Shown: positions 1-10,072 of the stretch, piece by piece
Layout: each line of letters starts with the position of its first letter
Position numbering within the stretch: position 1 is the stretch's first letter
Assembly: GCF_003955755.1 (NCBI RefSeq)
Contig: NZ_CP034465.1
Coordinates: forward strand, 1,606,001 to 1,670,000
DNA length: 64,000 nucleotides
Direction of reading: 5' to 3'
Source: Jeotgalibaca ciconiae
GTDB taxonomy: Bacteria > Bacillota > Bacilli > Lactobacillales > Aerococcaceae
Position numbers and translations under genes: made by a program
The notes under the pieces: model-generated
What the model saw: only the letters and a program-made list of their open reading frames with translations
Databases searched by the model: none
What the model was told of the DNA's origin: nothing

Positions 1-15
1 AAAGGAAGTGAAACA

Positions 16-780
16 ATGGCTCCATCTGAAAACGTGTATAGCATTCTGTCTTTAGATACAGGAACAAGTGAGATTTTATCCACAGAATATATTGAAAAAT
101 CCTGGGAACGAGATAATCTTCTTCTTCGAGCAGTTCAGACAGGAAACAAAGATCTCCTAAAGGAAGCATCTGCCTTGATTACTAAAGAAGAAGACCGCTT
201 ATACTATTATGGAAACCCAATTATCGCATCTGATATGCTTCGAACAAGAAAGAACGGTATGATTATTCGAAATACAATTTGTCGTGTTGCTGCTGGCTTA
301 GGTGGTGTTCCTCCATTATACCTGCATCTAATTTCTGAAAAGTATGGAATGCTGATTGCGCAGGCGAATTCGATTGATTATTTGGTAGACTATTTATCGG
401 AAGAAATGTTCGATGAATATTGCGATCTCGTTGCGAATTTTTCTGCCTCCCATTATTCATCACTGATTAAAGATCTTGTTGTATATATCAGCAATCACTT
501 ACAACAAGAACTTTCAGTCTCCGAGTTAGCCGGCATATTCCATGTAAATGCTTCTCATCTATCCAGAAAATTTAAAAAAGAGACAGGGTATACCATAAGT
601 GAATATATTAATCGTCAAAAAGTTGATGCAGCGAAATTGTTATTTTCTCGTGGACATTCATCAGTGACAAATGTAGCTTCCATGATGGGCTTTAATAGCA
701 GTTCTTATTTTAGCAAGATATTCAAAAAGCTTACCGATGAATCTCCTGCTGATTATATTAAACGTGTGAAAAATTCATAG
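16..780 (+). CDS. AraC-family transcriptional regulator
   Basis: Predicted 254-residue DNA-binding regulator. The C-terminal part, about residues 153-252, is a typical AraC double helix-turn-helix, with a first helix region around SELAGIFHVNASHLSRKFK and a second ending in the family signature around FSKIFKKLTDESPADY. The N-terminal 150 residues do not look like a cupin or a receiver domain, so the ligand is unknown. An AAAGGAAGTG ribosome site directly at the window edge supports the ATG at 16, so the gene appears complete although its promoter lies outside the window. It runs towards the DUF72 gene on the other strand. The fold call is firm; target genes cannot be named. Confidence 0.85.
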   Translation: MAPSENVYSILSLDTGTSEILSTEYIEKSWERDNLLLRAVQTGNKDLLKEASALITKEEDRLYYYGNPIIASDMLRTRKNGMIIRNTICRVAAGLGGVPPLYLHLISEKYGMLIAQANSIDYLVDYLSEEMFDEYCDLVANFSASHYSSLIKDLVVYISNHLQQELSVSELAGIFHVNASHLSRKFKKETGYTISEYINRQKVDAAKLLFSRGHSSVTNVASMMGFNSSSYFSKIFKKLTDESPADYIKRVKNS

Positions 781-835
781 ATTTTACGCCAGCAGCTTTA
801 TAAGATTGACGTTGCGCATTTATTGAAAAAGGGGA

Positions 836-1672
836 CTAGAATAAACCTAGCTGTCTGGGACCTAAGCCTTCAAAATCAATCCCAAGCATTTTTTGTAGAT
901 CTTTCGCATTTTGAGCAGCATGCCCTCCAGAATTATTGTTAAAAATAACGGTCACTTCTTTTGAATCATTCACTAGAGCAAGTGCCGTTTGTTTGAATTC
1001 TTCCAGTTCATCATCTCGGTAATTGTACAAAGTCCTAACCGCTCTCCAGTTTTCTGCGTCTTCACCTAACCAACCTTCATAGTTACGTCCATGTAAGCGG
1101 ATGATCGTTTTATCTGAATTTGTTGCTATGGGTGTAAAAGGTACAGAATTATTCGGTGTCTGCGGCTGATCAACGACAACGTGAATAAATGCCATTTCTC
1201 TAAGGAAATTTAATGTTCCTTCTTTGAATTCCTCACTGTACCAACTTCGGTGGCGGAATTCAACAGCAATTGGTAAATCTCTCATTAACCTGCGGATAAG
1301 TCTCATATATTCTACATGCTCTCTATTGCAGGTGAAATTTGGAGGGAATTGAAAAAGGAAGGCTTTTACTTTTCCGCTCATAATCATTGGTTCAAAAGCT
1401 TTTTTGTAAATTTCAAACATTTTTTTTATTGAATCGAACTCCTGATGCCAATCTTTGTGCTTCGTAAGAGCAGCATATGCCTTAGGAATGAACTGAAAGA
1501 CATCCGGTGTTTTTTGAATCCAACTATTTATATTTTTCTCGGAAGGAATTGCATAAAAACTGGTATCCAATTCAACCACGGGGAAGTGAGCAGCATAATC
1601 TTCTAATTTTCTTTTGGGGTTAGGGCAGATTAAATCATGATCTGACCACCCAGTGAGCCCAATTTGAATCAA
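836..1672 (-). CDS. DUF72 family protein (YunF-like)
   Basis: A 278-residue soluble protein of the DUF72 TIM-barrel family. Family marks visible are the N-terminal GLTGWSDHDLICP segment, VELDTSFYAIPS around residue 35, the FQFPPNF strand in the middle, AVEFRHRSWY near residue 140 and VIFNNNSGGHAAQNA near the C terminus. The biochemical role of DUF72 is not established; the barrel resembles sugar-phosphate isomerase or nuclease folds. It converges with the AraC gene and lies downstream of galM on the same strand, but a strong terminator (1806-1853) separates it from galM, so it is probably transcribed alone from the 1673-1800 region. Confidence 0.85.
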   Translation of the reverse strand: MIQIGLTGWSDHDLICPNPKRKLEDYAAHFPVVELDTSFYAIPSEKNINSWIQKTPDVFQFIPKAYAALTKHKDWHQEFDSIKKMFEIYKKAFEPMIMSGKVKAFLFQFPPNFTCNREHVEYMRLIRRLMRDLPIAVEFRHRSWYSEEFKEGTLNFLREMAFIHVVVDQPQTPNNSVPFTPIATNSDKTIIRLHGRNYEGWLGEDAENWRAVRTLYNYRDDELEEFKQTALALVNDSKEVTVIFNNNSGGHAAQNAKDLQKMLGIDFEGLGPRQLGLF

Positions 1673-1805
1673 TGTCTTACTCCTTTGTTTATAAATATTC
1701 TTTTATACATCATAAATTTCCAATCTTGTTTATGCAATAGATTTGAATTGGAAATACTGAAATAGAAAAGAAAGCTGCGTTTTTCGGAAAAGCAGTAGGG
1801 CAACG

Positions 1806-1853
1806 AAAAAAATCGTAACCTTCTATGTAGGAATCTACATAGAAGGTTACGAT
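1806..1853 (-). terminator. Intrinsic terminator of galM
   Basis: A perfect 19-bp inverted repeat (arms 1812-1830 and 1835-1853, 4-nt loop) lies 30 bases beyond the galM stop. Read on the minus strand it is followed by seven U residues (the A run at 1806-1812), the classic rho-independent arrangement. Confidence 0.9.
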
Positions 1854-1882
1854 CTTCTATTATTTTAATGATTGTTTCTGTG

Positions 1883-2938
1883 TTATTTTGTATCTAAATG
1901 AAACTGATAAGTCGTTTCAGAGAAGTATTTTTCTCCTGGTCTCAATACCGTATTGCCGAAGTTCTTTTGGTTAATCGCATCTGGGAATCCTTGTGTCTCT
2001 AATGTAACTCCAGCATATGCTTGTATAGGCTGGTTGTTGATTTTAACAGTGTCAGACGCTCCGTTATGCATAAAGACGACTATAGAAGGTTGATCTGTCT
2101 TCATAATAATTCTTCTGCCGTTATCCTTGTCTAGAAGGATCGCATCAGGTTCATTGCCTTCATGGTTCAATACAAATGGATGATCCAAACCCTTTACCGC
2201 TACCGTCTGTGGATGATCTGATTCGGTTGCCTGTGCCAATGGTGCTGCATCCCTGAAATCAAACGGTGTTCCATCAACAGGCTGGAGATTGCCAGTAGGA
2301 ATCGTATTATCATTTAATTCTATAAATGAATCGGCATTGACATATAAAGAATGATCTAAAATATCCTTCTCAGCGTCCCCGTGTAAATTAAAGTAGACAT
2401 GGTTCGTTGGATTAAAGAGAGTCGCTTCATCCGTTTCAGCGAAATAAGTAATTTTCCACTCGTTCTCTTCAGTCAATGTATACTGAACTTCCACAGTCAG
2501 CGTTCCAGGATAGTTGTTCGAACCCGCTTCATCAACATATGAGAACGTAATGGTCGCTTCATCCTCCGTCTTTGCTGTTTTGTAGTCCCATAAAACAGCA
2601 TCCAAACCTTTTGGACCACCGTGAAGATGGTTGCCGCTATTATTTGCAGGCAAATTATATTCTTTTCCGTCTAAAGAAAAACGTCCATCTGCAATTCTTC
2701 CCGCTACTCGCCCAACCGTAGCACCGTAAAATGGTCTGTGAGCCACATAATCATCTAAATTCGATAAGCCTAAAACAATGTTGTCAAAGTTACCGTCTTT
2801 ATCTGGAACGGTCCAATCGATAATATGCGCCCCATAAGGGATCGCTGTGATTGAGACTCCTTTACTATTCGTAAGAGTAATCGCCTTCACTTCTTTGTTC
2901 TCAAACCGTCCAAACAATTTTTCTTCAATCTTCATCAA
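1883..2938 (-). CDS. galM: Aldose 1-epimerase (mutarotase)
   Basis: A 351-residue cytoplasmic mutarotase that interconverts alpha and beta anomers of aldoses such as galactose and glucose. Seen in the sequence: GRVAGRIADGRF near residue 75, the histidine strand NPTNHVYFNLHG near residue 177 and the C-terminal VTLETQGFPDA, whose glutamate is the family's catalytic base. Length is normal. The start follows a clear ribosome site (AAAGGCAGGAA on the minus strand). It is divergent from the Gfo/Idh/MocA gene, and the shared intergenic region has the palindrome ATAGCGCTAT at 2991-3000, which resembles a cre site core. Galactose released by the GH42 enzyme in this window would be a natural substrate; that link is inference. 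Confidence 0.93.
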   Translation of the reverse strand: MMKIEEKLFGRFENKEVKAITLTNSKGVSITAIPYGAHIIDWTVPDKDGNFDNIVLGLSNLDDYVAHRPFYGATVGRVAGRIADGRFSLDGKEYNLPANNSGNHLHGGPKGLDAVLWDYKTAKTEDEATITFSYVDEAGSNNYPGTLTVEVQYTLTEENEWKITYFAETDEATLFNPTNHVYFNLHGDAEKDILDHSLYVNADSFIELNDNTIPTGNLQPVDGTPFDFRDAAPLAQATESDHPQTVAVKGLDHPFVLNHEGNEPDAILLDKDNGRRIIMKTDQPSIVVFMHNGASDTVKINNQPIQAYAGVTLETQGFPDAINQKNFGNTVLRPGEKYFSETTYQFHLDTK

Positions 2939-2988
2939 AATTCCTGCCTTTCGTAGTGTACTGATTATATTGTAACAGTTTTCTTTAC

Positions 2989-3002
2989 TGATAGCGCTAT
3001 AT
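2989..3002. promoter_or_regulatory. Possible weak cre-like palindrome between galM and the oxidoreductase
   Basis: TGATAGCGCTATAT matches the centre of the CcpA operator consensus (TGWAANCGNTNWCA) but lacks the final CA. It sits between two divergent genes. It could equally be a chance palindrome. Confidence 0.35.
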
Positions 3003-3074
3003 TTTCATTGGATGATTGTTTAAAAAACGTTACAATAAGAAAGTGGAAGATTTTTAAAGAATTGAGGGGAAATT

Positions 3075-3977
3075 ATGTTAAAAATCGGCATCATCGGAAT
3101 TGGAAACATCGCTCAAAAAGCGTATTTGCCAGTTATTGCAGGATTACGTGAAAATACTGAGTGGCATCTTTTTACACGTAACCAAGAAAAATTAACTTCG
3201 ATTGGAAAGCAATATGGCTTTTCGCATTTACACGATTCCATGGAAAGCTTGATGGAAGCAGGGATTGAAGCAGCATTTGTCCATGCGCCCACATCCGTTC
3301 ATTACGATACAATTAAACAATTGATAGAAGCGGGCATTCACGTATATGTGGACAAACCGATCAGTGATCAAATCTATGAAACAGAAGAGTTGGTTGCTTT
3401 AGCAAAAGAAAAAGATGTTTTATTGACATGTGGGTTCAATCGGCGTTTTGCTCCACACGTTCAAAAATTAAAAGAAATTCCCAACAAAACCATGATTCTG
3501 ATTCAAAAAGATCGCGTCCATAATGTTGAAGATGTACGCTTTGCTATCTATGATTTGTTTATTCATATTGCAGATGCTGCTTTATATTTATTGGATAATC
3601 CAATTGAGACAGTTCATTCTGCAATCGTGGAAGAGGGAGACATTTTAAAACGAGTGACCTTAACTATTCAAACCAAACAAACAACTTGTTTTGTCTCCAT
3701 GAATTACGAAGCCGGAGCAAATCAAGAAGTGATGGAAGTCCAAAGTTTAGACGGTATCCAAAGAGTGGTTGATTTAAATGATCTGTATATAAAGAGCCAA
3801 AAAGGGGAACAACATATTCGTTTCAATGATTGGGAGAACACTTTGGTCAAACGAGGATTTGATGGAGTCATCCGTGGATTTATTGAAGCAATTTCGACAA
3901 AAGTGAATCCGGTTTCCTTGAATAGCTCTCTTGAAGTTCATCATATCTGTGAAAATATGATAAATTATAAAGAATAA
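3075..3977 (+). CDS. Gfo/Idh/MocA-family oxidoreductase
   Basis: A 300-residue NAD(P)-dependent dehydrogenase. The Rossmann motif GIIGIGNIAQKAYLP opens the protein, and DKPIS near residue 95 is the family's EKP-type lysine-proline motif. IHIADAALYLL near residue 170 holds the His and Asp expected near the substrate. The family oxidises or reduces sugars, inositols and related polyols; the exact substrate cannot be read from sequence. An AGGGGAAATT ribosome site precedes the ATG. It is followed after 61 bases by transketolase, which has its own strong ribosome site, so co-transcription is possible but not required. Confidence 0.85.
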   Translation: MLKIGIIGIGNIAQKAYLPVIAGLRENTEWHLFTRNQEKLTSIGKQYGFSHLHDSMESLMEAGIEAAFVHAPTSVHYDTIKQLIEAGIHVYVDKPISDQIYETEELVALAKEKDVLLTCGFNRRFAPHVQKLKEIPNKTMILIQKDRVHNVEDVRFAIYDLFIHIADAALYLLDNPIETVHSAIVEEGDILKRVTLTIQTKQTTCFVSMNYEAGANQEVMEVQSLDGIQRVVDLNDLYIKSQKGEQHIRFNDWENTLVKRGFDGVIRGFIEAISTKVNPVSLNSSLEVHHICENMINYKE

Positions 3978-4038
3978 GTTTCTTTTCATCGCTATTTAGG
4001 CTAAAATAAGAATCAAATGAGTATCAAGGGGGAAAACA

Positions 4039-6039
4039 ATGTTTGATCAAATTGATGCATTAGCAGTAAATACCGTCCGTACACTTAGTATTGACGCAGT
4101 CCAAAAAGCAAATTCTGGACATCCAGGATTACCAATGGGAGCAGCTCCAATGGCTTACTCTTTATGGACAAAATTTTTAAAGGTAAATCCTAAAAATAGT
4201 TCGTGGGCAGATCGCGATCGTTTCGTACTTTCTGCAGGACATGGATCTGCGCTCTTATACAGTTTATTGCACTTATCAGGATACGATGTAAGTATTGATG
4301 ACTTAAAGAACTTCCGCCAATATGAAAGTAAAACTCCTGGACATCCAGAAGTACATTACACGGATGGAGTTGAAGCAACTACTGGTCCATTAGGGCAAGG
4401 GATTGCAAACTCTGTTGGTATGGCAATGGCAGAAGCACATCTAGCTGCAACTTATAATAAAGATAGCTTTCCAATTGTTGATCACTTTACTTATTTCTTA
4501 TGTGGCGACGGCGACTTGATGGAAGGAATTTCCCACGAAGCTGCAAGCTTGGCAGGGCATTTAAAATTAGGTAAATTAATTGGATTATATGATTCAAATG
4601 ACATTTCATTGGATGGACCAACTTCAAAAGCATTTACAGAAGATGTTGCAAAACGTTTTGAAGCCTATGGATGGCAACATATTCTTGTAAAAGATGGAAA
4701 CGATTTAGAAGAGATTTCTCGTGCCATTGAAGAAGCAAAAGCTGAAACGGACAAACCAACGTTAATTGAAATTAAAACAGTTATTGGTTTTGGTGCCTCA
4801 AACGCTGGTACGCATAAAGTTCACGGTGCTCCGCTCGGAGACGAAGGTGTAACTTTCGCGAAGAAAAGTTATGCATGGGAATTTGACAACTTCCATGTGC
4901 CTGAAGAAGTACAGACTCGTTTTAACGAAGCAATCACTGAAAAAGGACAAAAGTCCGAAGAAGAATGGAATGAACTTTTTGCAGCATACAAAGAGGAATA
5001 TCCAGAATTAGCACAACAATTTGAAGACGCATTTGCTGGGAAGCTTCCAGAAGGATGGGAAGAAAAACTTCCTGTTTATGAAGTTGGTGATGCTGATAAG
5101 GCGACTCGTGTAACAAGCAGCGAAGCAATTCAAGCTTTAGGAGAAGCGATTCCTTATTTCTGGGGTGGTTCTGCTGACTTATCAAGTTCAAATAATACAA
5201 TGAACCAAGCTGATTCAGATTTCAGTGCAGATAATTATGCTGGTCGTAATATTTGGTATGGGGTTCGTGAATTTGCAATGGGCGCAATGATGAATGGAAT
5301 TTTGCTACACGGTGGTTCAAAAACATACGCCGGAACATTCTTCGTATTTACTGACTACCTGCGTCCAGCTATGCGGTTGGCAGCTTTGTCTCAACTAGGT
5401 GCAACGTATGTAATGACACATGACTCTGTTGCAGTTGGGGAAGACGGACCGACACATGAGCCAGTGGAACATATTTCCAGCTTCCGTGGAATGCCAAATA
5501 TGAACTTAATTCGTCCAGCTGATGGAAATGAAGTGAGTGCTGCTTGGGCAATTGCTATGGAGTCTCATTCAACACCAACTCTACTTGTATTAACTCGTCA
5601 AGGACTTCCAGTATTGGAAGGAACGAAAGAGAATGCAAAAGAGGGCGTAAGTAAAGGTGGTTATGTTCTTTCACCTCAAGAAGGCGAAAAGCCAGATGGT
5701 ATCTTGATTGCGACTGGTTCAGAAGTAAGCTTAGCGATTAATGCACAAGCTGCTTTGAGAGATGAAGGAGTAGACGTATCGGTAGTATCTATGCCAAGTA
5801 CATTCCTATTTGAAAAACAAGATGTAGCATACAAGGAAACTGTATTGCCAAACGATGTTCGTAATCGTATGTCTATTGAAATGGGAGCAACACTTGGTTG
5901 GGAACGTTATGTAGGTCTTGATGGACTAGCATACGGAATCGATCGTTGGGGAGCAAGTGGTGAAGGTAACACTGTTACTTCAGAACTTGGCTTCACACCA
6001 GAAAAAGTAGTAAATGCTTATTTGGATAAATTTAAATAA
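4039..6039 (+). CDS. tkt: Transketolase
   Basis: A 666-residue thiamine-diphosphate enzyme of the non-oxidative pentose phosphate pathway, moving two-carbon units between ketoses and aldoses. Visible marks are [14 protein letters not shown] near residue 25 with the family histidine, the thiamine-diphosphate motif GDGDLMEG near residue 157, and the pyrimidine-domain segment [15 protein letters not shown] near residue 412. Length is normal for the family. An AAGGGGGAAAA ribosome site precedes the ATG. Pentoses such as xylose from this region would enter metabolism here after conversion to xylulose-5-phosphate, but the gene is also a housekeeping function. Confidence 0.97.
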   Translation: MFDQIDALAVNTVRTLSIDAVQKANSGHPGLPMGAAPMAYSLWTKFLKVNPKNSSWADRDRFVLSAGHGSALLYSLLHLSGYDVSIDDLKNFRQYESKTPGHPEVHYTDGVEATTGPLGQGIANSVGMAMAEAHLAATYNKDSFPIVDHFTYFLCGDGDLMEGISHEAASLAGHLKLGKLIGLYDSNDISLDGPTSKAFTEDVAKRFEAYGWQHILVKDGNDLEEISRAIEEAKAETDKPTLIEIKTVIGFGASNAGTHKVHGAPLGDEGVTFAKKSYAWEFDNFHVPEEVQTRFNEAITEKGQKSEEEWNELFAAYKEEYPELAQQFEDAFAGKLPEGWEEKLPVYEVGDADKATRVTSSEAIQALGEAIPYFWGGSADLSSSNNTMNQADSDFSADNYAGRNIWYGVREFAMGAMMNGILLHGGSKTYAGTFFVFTDYLRPAMRLAALSQLGATYVMTHDSVAVGEDGPTHEPVEHISSFRGMPNMNLIRPADGNEVSAAWAIAMESHSTPTLLVLTRQGLPVLEGTKENAKEGVSKGGYVLSPQEGEKPDGILIATGSEVSLAINAQAALRDEGVDVSVVSMPSTFLFEKQDVAYKETVLPNDVRNRMSIEMGATLGWERYVGLDGLAYGIDRWGASGEGNTVTSELGFTPEKVVNAYLDKFK

Positions 6040-6054
6040 AATATACTAAACGAT

Positions 6055-6091
6055 AGACCAGAGCGGGAAACTGCTCTGGTCTTTTCGTTTT
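6055..6091 (+). terminator. Intrinsic terminator of tkt
   Basis: AGACCAGAGC and GCTCTGGTCT form a 10-bp perfect stem with an 8-nt loop, followed by a U-rich tail, 15 bases after the transketolase stop. Confidence 0.9.
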
Positions 6092-6230
6092 ATACCATGC
6101 TTTTCCGCCTATTTTAATACCCATGGAAGTGAGAGAAAACGGAAAGCTCGTATGGCTAGAAAATTTCTTTATTCTGTGAATTTTGATACACTTTAAAGAG
6201 AATCAAAGTGTATTTTTAGGAGGATTTTAA

Positions 6231-6830
6231 ATGAAAATTCGAGAATATAGCGGATCTGATAAGCAATCTTGGATTGAATGCCGTGTGTTATCTTTTTTGG
6301 ATAGTTCGTATTTTGATGATGTGCAAAATTTTCGAGAAGAGTATGACAATCCAGTGATTCAGATGGTTGCAGTAGACGATGGAAAAGTAGTGGGTTTTTT
6401 GGACTGCGAGTATGAGAAAATTGCAGGGGATGTCTGTTATTTTAAAGGAGAGCGCGGGGGAGTTATCTGGCATTTAGGAGTGTTGCCTGCCTACCGCAAA
6501 CAAGGAATTGCAAATCAATTATGGGAAGCAACGAAAGAAAAGTTGAGTGCAGTGGGAATTGCTAGGGTTGAGGTTTGGACACAAGATGATGCAGCCGCGA
6601 CTGCTTGGTATCGAAAAAATAACTTTAAATTCAGAGAAGCATATTTAAATGCATTTATAAAAGGAACAGCTCAGGACAAAGTGATCCAAAAATATGTCAA
6701 TCTTCCTAAGATTGGTGAAATTTATGGAATCCGTAATTTTAATTTTGAAGCTCCGATTGAACGAAAAGAGGAACTTGCTAAAATCTGTTACCGCCTGCAT
6801 GAAGTGAGGGTATACGAAAGCCAGTTATAA
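6231..6830 (+). CDS. GNAT-family N-acetyltransferase
   Basis: A 199-residue protein with a GNAT fold in its first 140 residues. The acetyl-CoA-binding stretch HLGVLPAYRKQGIANQLWEA lies near residues 81-100 and fits the R/Q-x-x-G-x-G/A motif. VWTQDDAAATAWYRKNNFKFRE follows as the typical C-terminal strand and helix. The last 50 residues form an extra tail. The acceptor is unknown. An AGGAGGA ribosome site sits 6 bases before the ATG. It is followed by the RtcB gene 25 bases downstream, so the two may share a transcript. Confidence 0.85.
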   Translation: MKIREYSGSDKQSWIECRVLSFLDSSYFDDVQNFREEYDNPVIQMVAVDDGKVVGFLDCEYEKIAGDVCYFKGERGGVIWHLGVLPAYRKQGIANQLWEATKEKLSAVGIARVEVWTQDDAAATAWYRKNNFKFREAYLNAFIKGTAQDKVIQKYVNLPKIGEIYGIRNFNFEAPIERKEELAKICYRLHEVRVYESQL

Positions 6831-6855
6831 AAGTGGAAAGGAGAACAAAAACACC

Positions 6856-7992
6856 ATGAAAAAAGATGAGTTACACTTGTCAGGTCAGTTTACAGATGCA
6901 AAAGTTTTTACGACAAATATTGACGAAGAAACAATTGCTCAAATTGAACGTTTATTAAATCATCCTTTTTCAAAAGGAAGTCAAATTCGCATTATGCCAG
7001 ATGCTCATATTGGGAAAGGTGCTGTAGTCGGAACAACGATGACTTTTTCAGATAAAATTGTTCCCGATGTAGTGGGAGTCGATATTGGCTGTGGCATGTT
7101 TGTAGCACAGTTAACTGAGAAAAATTTGAAAAGAAAAGACTTGCAGCGTTTGGATGAGATGATTCGCAAATACGTGCCAAGCGGGACGGGAATTCGACAG
7201 AAACCTCATCGATTTATAGATTCCGTTCCTTTAGATGAAATTCGAGCTGAAAATGTAAATAAAGAACGAGCAGCACTTTCTCTGGGAACGCTAGGTGGTG
7301 GAAATCATTTTATTGAGTTGAACATTGACGAAGAAGGAAACCATTTCTTGATCATTCATTCCGGTTCGCGTTCATTCGGTCATTCCGTTGCAAGCTATTA
7401 TCAGCAAAAAGCAGTAGAATATTGGGCCGAACGAGATAATAAGAATGATGAAAATCATTATGTAGATCCCGAATTTGCCTATTTAATTGGTGAGGATCTT
7501 CAAGATTACTTGCATGATATAGCGATTGTACAACGCTTCGCATATCTAAATCGAAAAGCGATGAGTTTGAAAATTATCGAAGCAATGAATTGGGATATCA
7601 GCAGATCCTTTGATGTGATCCATAATTACGTTGATATCGAAAATAGGATTCTCCGGAAAGGTTCGATTTCTGCTCGAAAAGGGGAAGAAATCGTCATTCC
7701 AATTAACATGAGGGATGGCAGTATTCTAGCAAAGGGAAAAGGGAATCCAGAATGGAATTACTCAGCTCCTCATGGGGCTGGCCGATTACTATCCCGAACG
7801 CAAGCGCGCAAACAGTTAGAAATGCGTGATTTTGTTAAAACGATGAAAGATATCTATACAACATCTGTCCGCAAAAATACTTTGGATGAAGCACCATTTG
7901 CATATAAACCAATGAAAGAAATCTTAGAACGTACAGAGGATTCTTTTGAAATAAAAGCGATTCTCAAGCCGATTTATAACTTTAAGGCATAA
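6856..7992 (+). CDS. rtcB: RtcB-family RNA ligase
   Basis: A 378-residue GTP-dependent ligase that joins RNA ends bearing 2',3'-cyclic phosphate (or 3'-phosphate) to 5'-hydroxyl ends. Sequence marks are MPDAHIGKGAVVGTT near residue 47, the metal-site motif VVGVDIGCGM with its Asp and Cys near residue 75, GGGNHFIE near residue 140, HSGSRSFGH near residue 165 and SAPHGAGR near residue 310, containing the histidine that becomes guanylylated. No RtcA cyclase or archease partner lies nearby. Length is slightly short for the family but all core motifs are present. Its place behind an acetyltransferase gives no obvious target RNA. Confidence 0.92.
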   Translation: MKKDELHLSGQFTDAKVFTTNIDEETIAQIERLLNHPFSKGSQIRIMPDAHIGKGAVVGTTMTFSDKIVPDVVGVDIGCGMFVAQLTEKNLKRKDLQRLDEMIRKYVPSGTGIRQKPHRFIDSVPLDEIRAENVNKERAALSLGTLGGGNHFIELNIDEEGNHFLIIHSGSRSFGHSVASYYQQKAVEYWAERDNKNDENHYVDPEFAYLIGEDLQDYLHDIAIVQRFAYLNRKAMSLKIIEAMNWDISRSFDVIHNYVDIENRILRKGSISARKGEEIVIPINMRDGSILAKGKGNPEWNYSAPHGAGRLLSRTQARKQLEMRDFVKTMKDIYTTSVRKNTLDEAPFAYKPMKEILERTEDSFEIKAILKPIYNFKA

Positions 7993-8084
7993 AAAAATCA
8001 GTACGAAGTCGGATGTCCTCTAAGGAAATTTCCTTTAAAATGGTTAATGTAGAGAAAAGTTCATTAAATGGAGGAGAATCAATT

Positions 8085-8450
8085 ATGTCATTTTTAGGAA
8101 ATATCGTTTGGTTTGTTTTAGGTGGTTTTATCAGTTTTCTATCATGGTCGATCATTGGGGTTCTTTGGTGTATAACAATTGTAGGAATTCCGGTGGGCGT
8201 GCAATGTTTTAAATTTGCGAAAATGTCCGCTGCCCCATTTGGGAAAGATATTCAGTACAGTGATAGCGGAATGTCGCTTTTAATTAATATTGTTTGGCTG
8301 TTTTTAGGTGGATTGGTGATGGCAGTGGAAGAAGTGATAATGGGGATAATTTTCTGTATAACGATTATCGGAATTCCTTTTGGGTTGCAACACTTTAAAC
8401 ACGCAAAGCTCGCCCTGATGCCATTTGGCGCTAGAATCATTCGCATCTAA
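8085..8450 (+). CDS. YccF-domain inner membrane protein
   Basis: A 121-residue membrane protein built from two repeated halves. Each half has a long hydrophobic segment ending in a CITIxGIP(V/F)GxQ(C/H)FK motif (near residues 35-52 and 94-111), the signature of the YccF domain. Function in the family is unknown. I start it at the ATG at 8085 because a GGAGGA ribosome site lies 8 bases upstream and the product begins MSFLGNIVWFVLGG as in homologues. An upstream in-frame ATG at 8013 has no ribosome site. It is 93 bases after rtcB and probably cotranscribed with it or expressed alone. Confidence 0.85.
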   Translation: MSFLGNIVWFVLGGFISFLSWSIIGVLWCITIVGIPVGVQCFKFAKMSAAPFGKDIQYSDSGMSLLINIVWLFLGGLVMAVEEVIMGIIFCITIIGIPFGLQHFKHAKLALMPFGARIIRI

Positions 8451-8606
8451 AAACCCTAAAAGCTTCCTGATTTCTACTGTAACTCGTCCATCATGTTTAA
8501 AAAGGCTTCGTAATCTAGAAAATTAATAAACAGATTCATTAAAAAGTACTATTTCGCCTCCAATCCTGCTATACTGGTTCAGCGAAGAAAAAGAAAGTAG
8601 GAAAAT

Positions 8607-10064
8607 ATGGAAAAGAAAACATTTGAATCATTTGGGACAAGTCCTGAAATATTGAAAGCTCTTATGAGTTTGCGTTATTATAGTCCGACAAAGGTACAGG
8701 AAGAAGTCATTCCGTTGGCTTTGGAAAAGCAGGACATTATTGTCGAATCCCAAACGGGCAGTGGAAAGACGGCGGCATTTGGAATACCTATTTGCGAGCA
8801 GGTGATTTGGGAAGAAAATAAACCCCAAGCACTGATCCTTGTTCCGACTCGGGAACTAGCTTTGCAAATTAAGGCTGATATTATGAATATTGGTCGGTTG
8901 AAGCGTATCAAAGCAACTGCCGTATTTGGTAAGTCTCCCTTTAAAATACAGAAGTCCGAACTGAAACAGAAAAGCCACATCGTCGTGGGTACTCCTGGCC
9001 GGATACTAGAGCATCTCCAAGAAGGGACATTGGTTGTAGGGCAAATTCGCACCTTGGTTCTGGATGAAGCAGATGAAATGCTCAATATGGGTTTCATAGA
9101 GCAAGTGGAAGCTGTTATCGACTATTTACCGAAAGAACGCCAAACAATGTTGTTCTCTGCGACGATGCCTCCAGAAGTGGATCGTTTGGCTAGTTTTCAC
9201 ATGAGAAACGATCGTGTTGCTATCAGGATGGAAAAAACGGTGGAGAATACTCCGAAAATTTTGCAATCCTATATCAAAGCACAGGATGCGTCAAAGGATA
9301 AGTTGCTGTTAGATTGGTTAACTATTGAGAATCCGGATGCCTGTATCATTTTTTGTAACACTAAAGATGCTGTTGATACTGTTGATGCTTACTTAGGTAA
9401 AGCAGGCTTACCGATTGATAAGTTGCATGGAGGCATGGATCAAGACGATCGTCTGGCTGTCATGGATGATTTCCGCTCTGGCAAACTCCGCTACTTGGTG
9501 GCGACGGATGTGGCTTCTCGTGGTATTGATATTGAAAATGTTACCCATGTCATCAACTATGATGTTCCTTTTGAAAAGGAAAGTTTCACCCATCGTACAG
9601 GACGGACAGGCCGCGCAGGGAAAACAGGACTGGCGTTGACGATGGTGAGTGAGAATGACAGGAGGCGGTGGCAGGAAGTCCGCGACTATGCCTTTGAAGA
9701 AAATGGCGATCTAACGGAAATATTTGCCCCCAATGAACGTATGGTTACTCGCGCGAAGACTGCTTTTGAAAAGAAAATACAGGCGCGAATTATACCGAGA
9801 ACCGCCCGCAATAAAGAGTTGAATAAGGATATCACCAAAATTTATTTCAACGGTGGCAAGAAGAAAAAACTGCGCGCTGTTGATTTTGTCGGTACGCTGA
9901 CTAGTATCAAGGATGTGGCAGCTGAAGACATCGGCATCATCACTATCCAGGAAAATGTAACATACATAGAAATCTTGAACGGGAAGGGCGCTTATGTCAT
10001 TTCCCAAATGCAAGATCGGACCATCAAAGGGAAAACTTTGAAAGTTCGTAAGGCCCGCAAATAA
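8607..10064 (+). CDS. dbpA: DEAD-box RNA helicase, DbpA/YxiN type
   Basis: A 485-residue ATP-dependent RNA helicase. Helicase motifs appear in order: Q motif SPTKVQEEVIP near residue 28, Walker A SQTGSGKT near residue 49, PTRELALQ, TPGR, DEAD near residue 152, SAT, then ARGID-equivalent SRGIDIENV and HRTGRTGRAG near residue 328. The last 75 residues (from KIYFNGGKKKKLRA) match the DbpA RNA-binding domain, which in the characterised enzymes targets hairpin 92 of 23S rRNA during large-subunit assembly. That C-terminal domain is why I prefer DbpA over CshA. The gene stands alone, with a terminator directly after it. Confidence 0.92.
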   Translation: MEKKTFESFGTSPEILKALMSLRYYSPTKVQEEVIPLALEKQDIIVESQTGSGKTAAFGIPICEQVIWEENKPQALILVPTRELALQIKADIMNIGRLKRIKATAVFGKSPFKIQKSELKQKSHIVVGTPGRILEHLQEGTLVVGQIRTLVLDEADEMLNMGFIEQVEAVIDYLPKERQTMLFSATMPPEVDRLASFHMRNDRVAIRMEKTVENTPKILQSYIKAQDASKDKLLLDWLTIENPDACIIFCNTKDAVDTVDAYLGKAGLPIDKLHGGMDQDDRLAVMDDFRSGKLRYLVATDVASRGIDIENVTHVINYDVPFEKESFTHRTGRTGRAGKTGLALTMVSENDRRRWQEVRDYAFEENGDLTEIFAPNERMVTRAKTAFEKKIQARIIPRTARNKELNKDITKIYFNGGKKKKLRAVDFVGTLTSIKDVAAEDIGIITIQENVTYIEILNGKGAYVISQMQDRTIKGKTLKVRKARK

Positions 10065-10072
10065 GAGAAATA

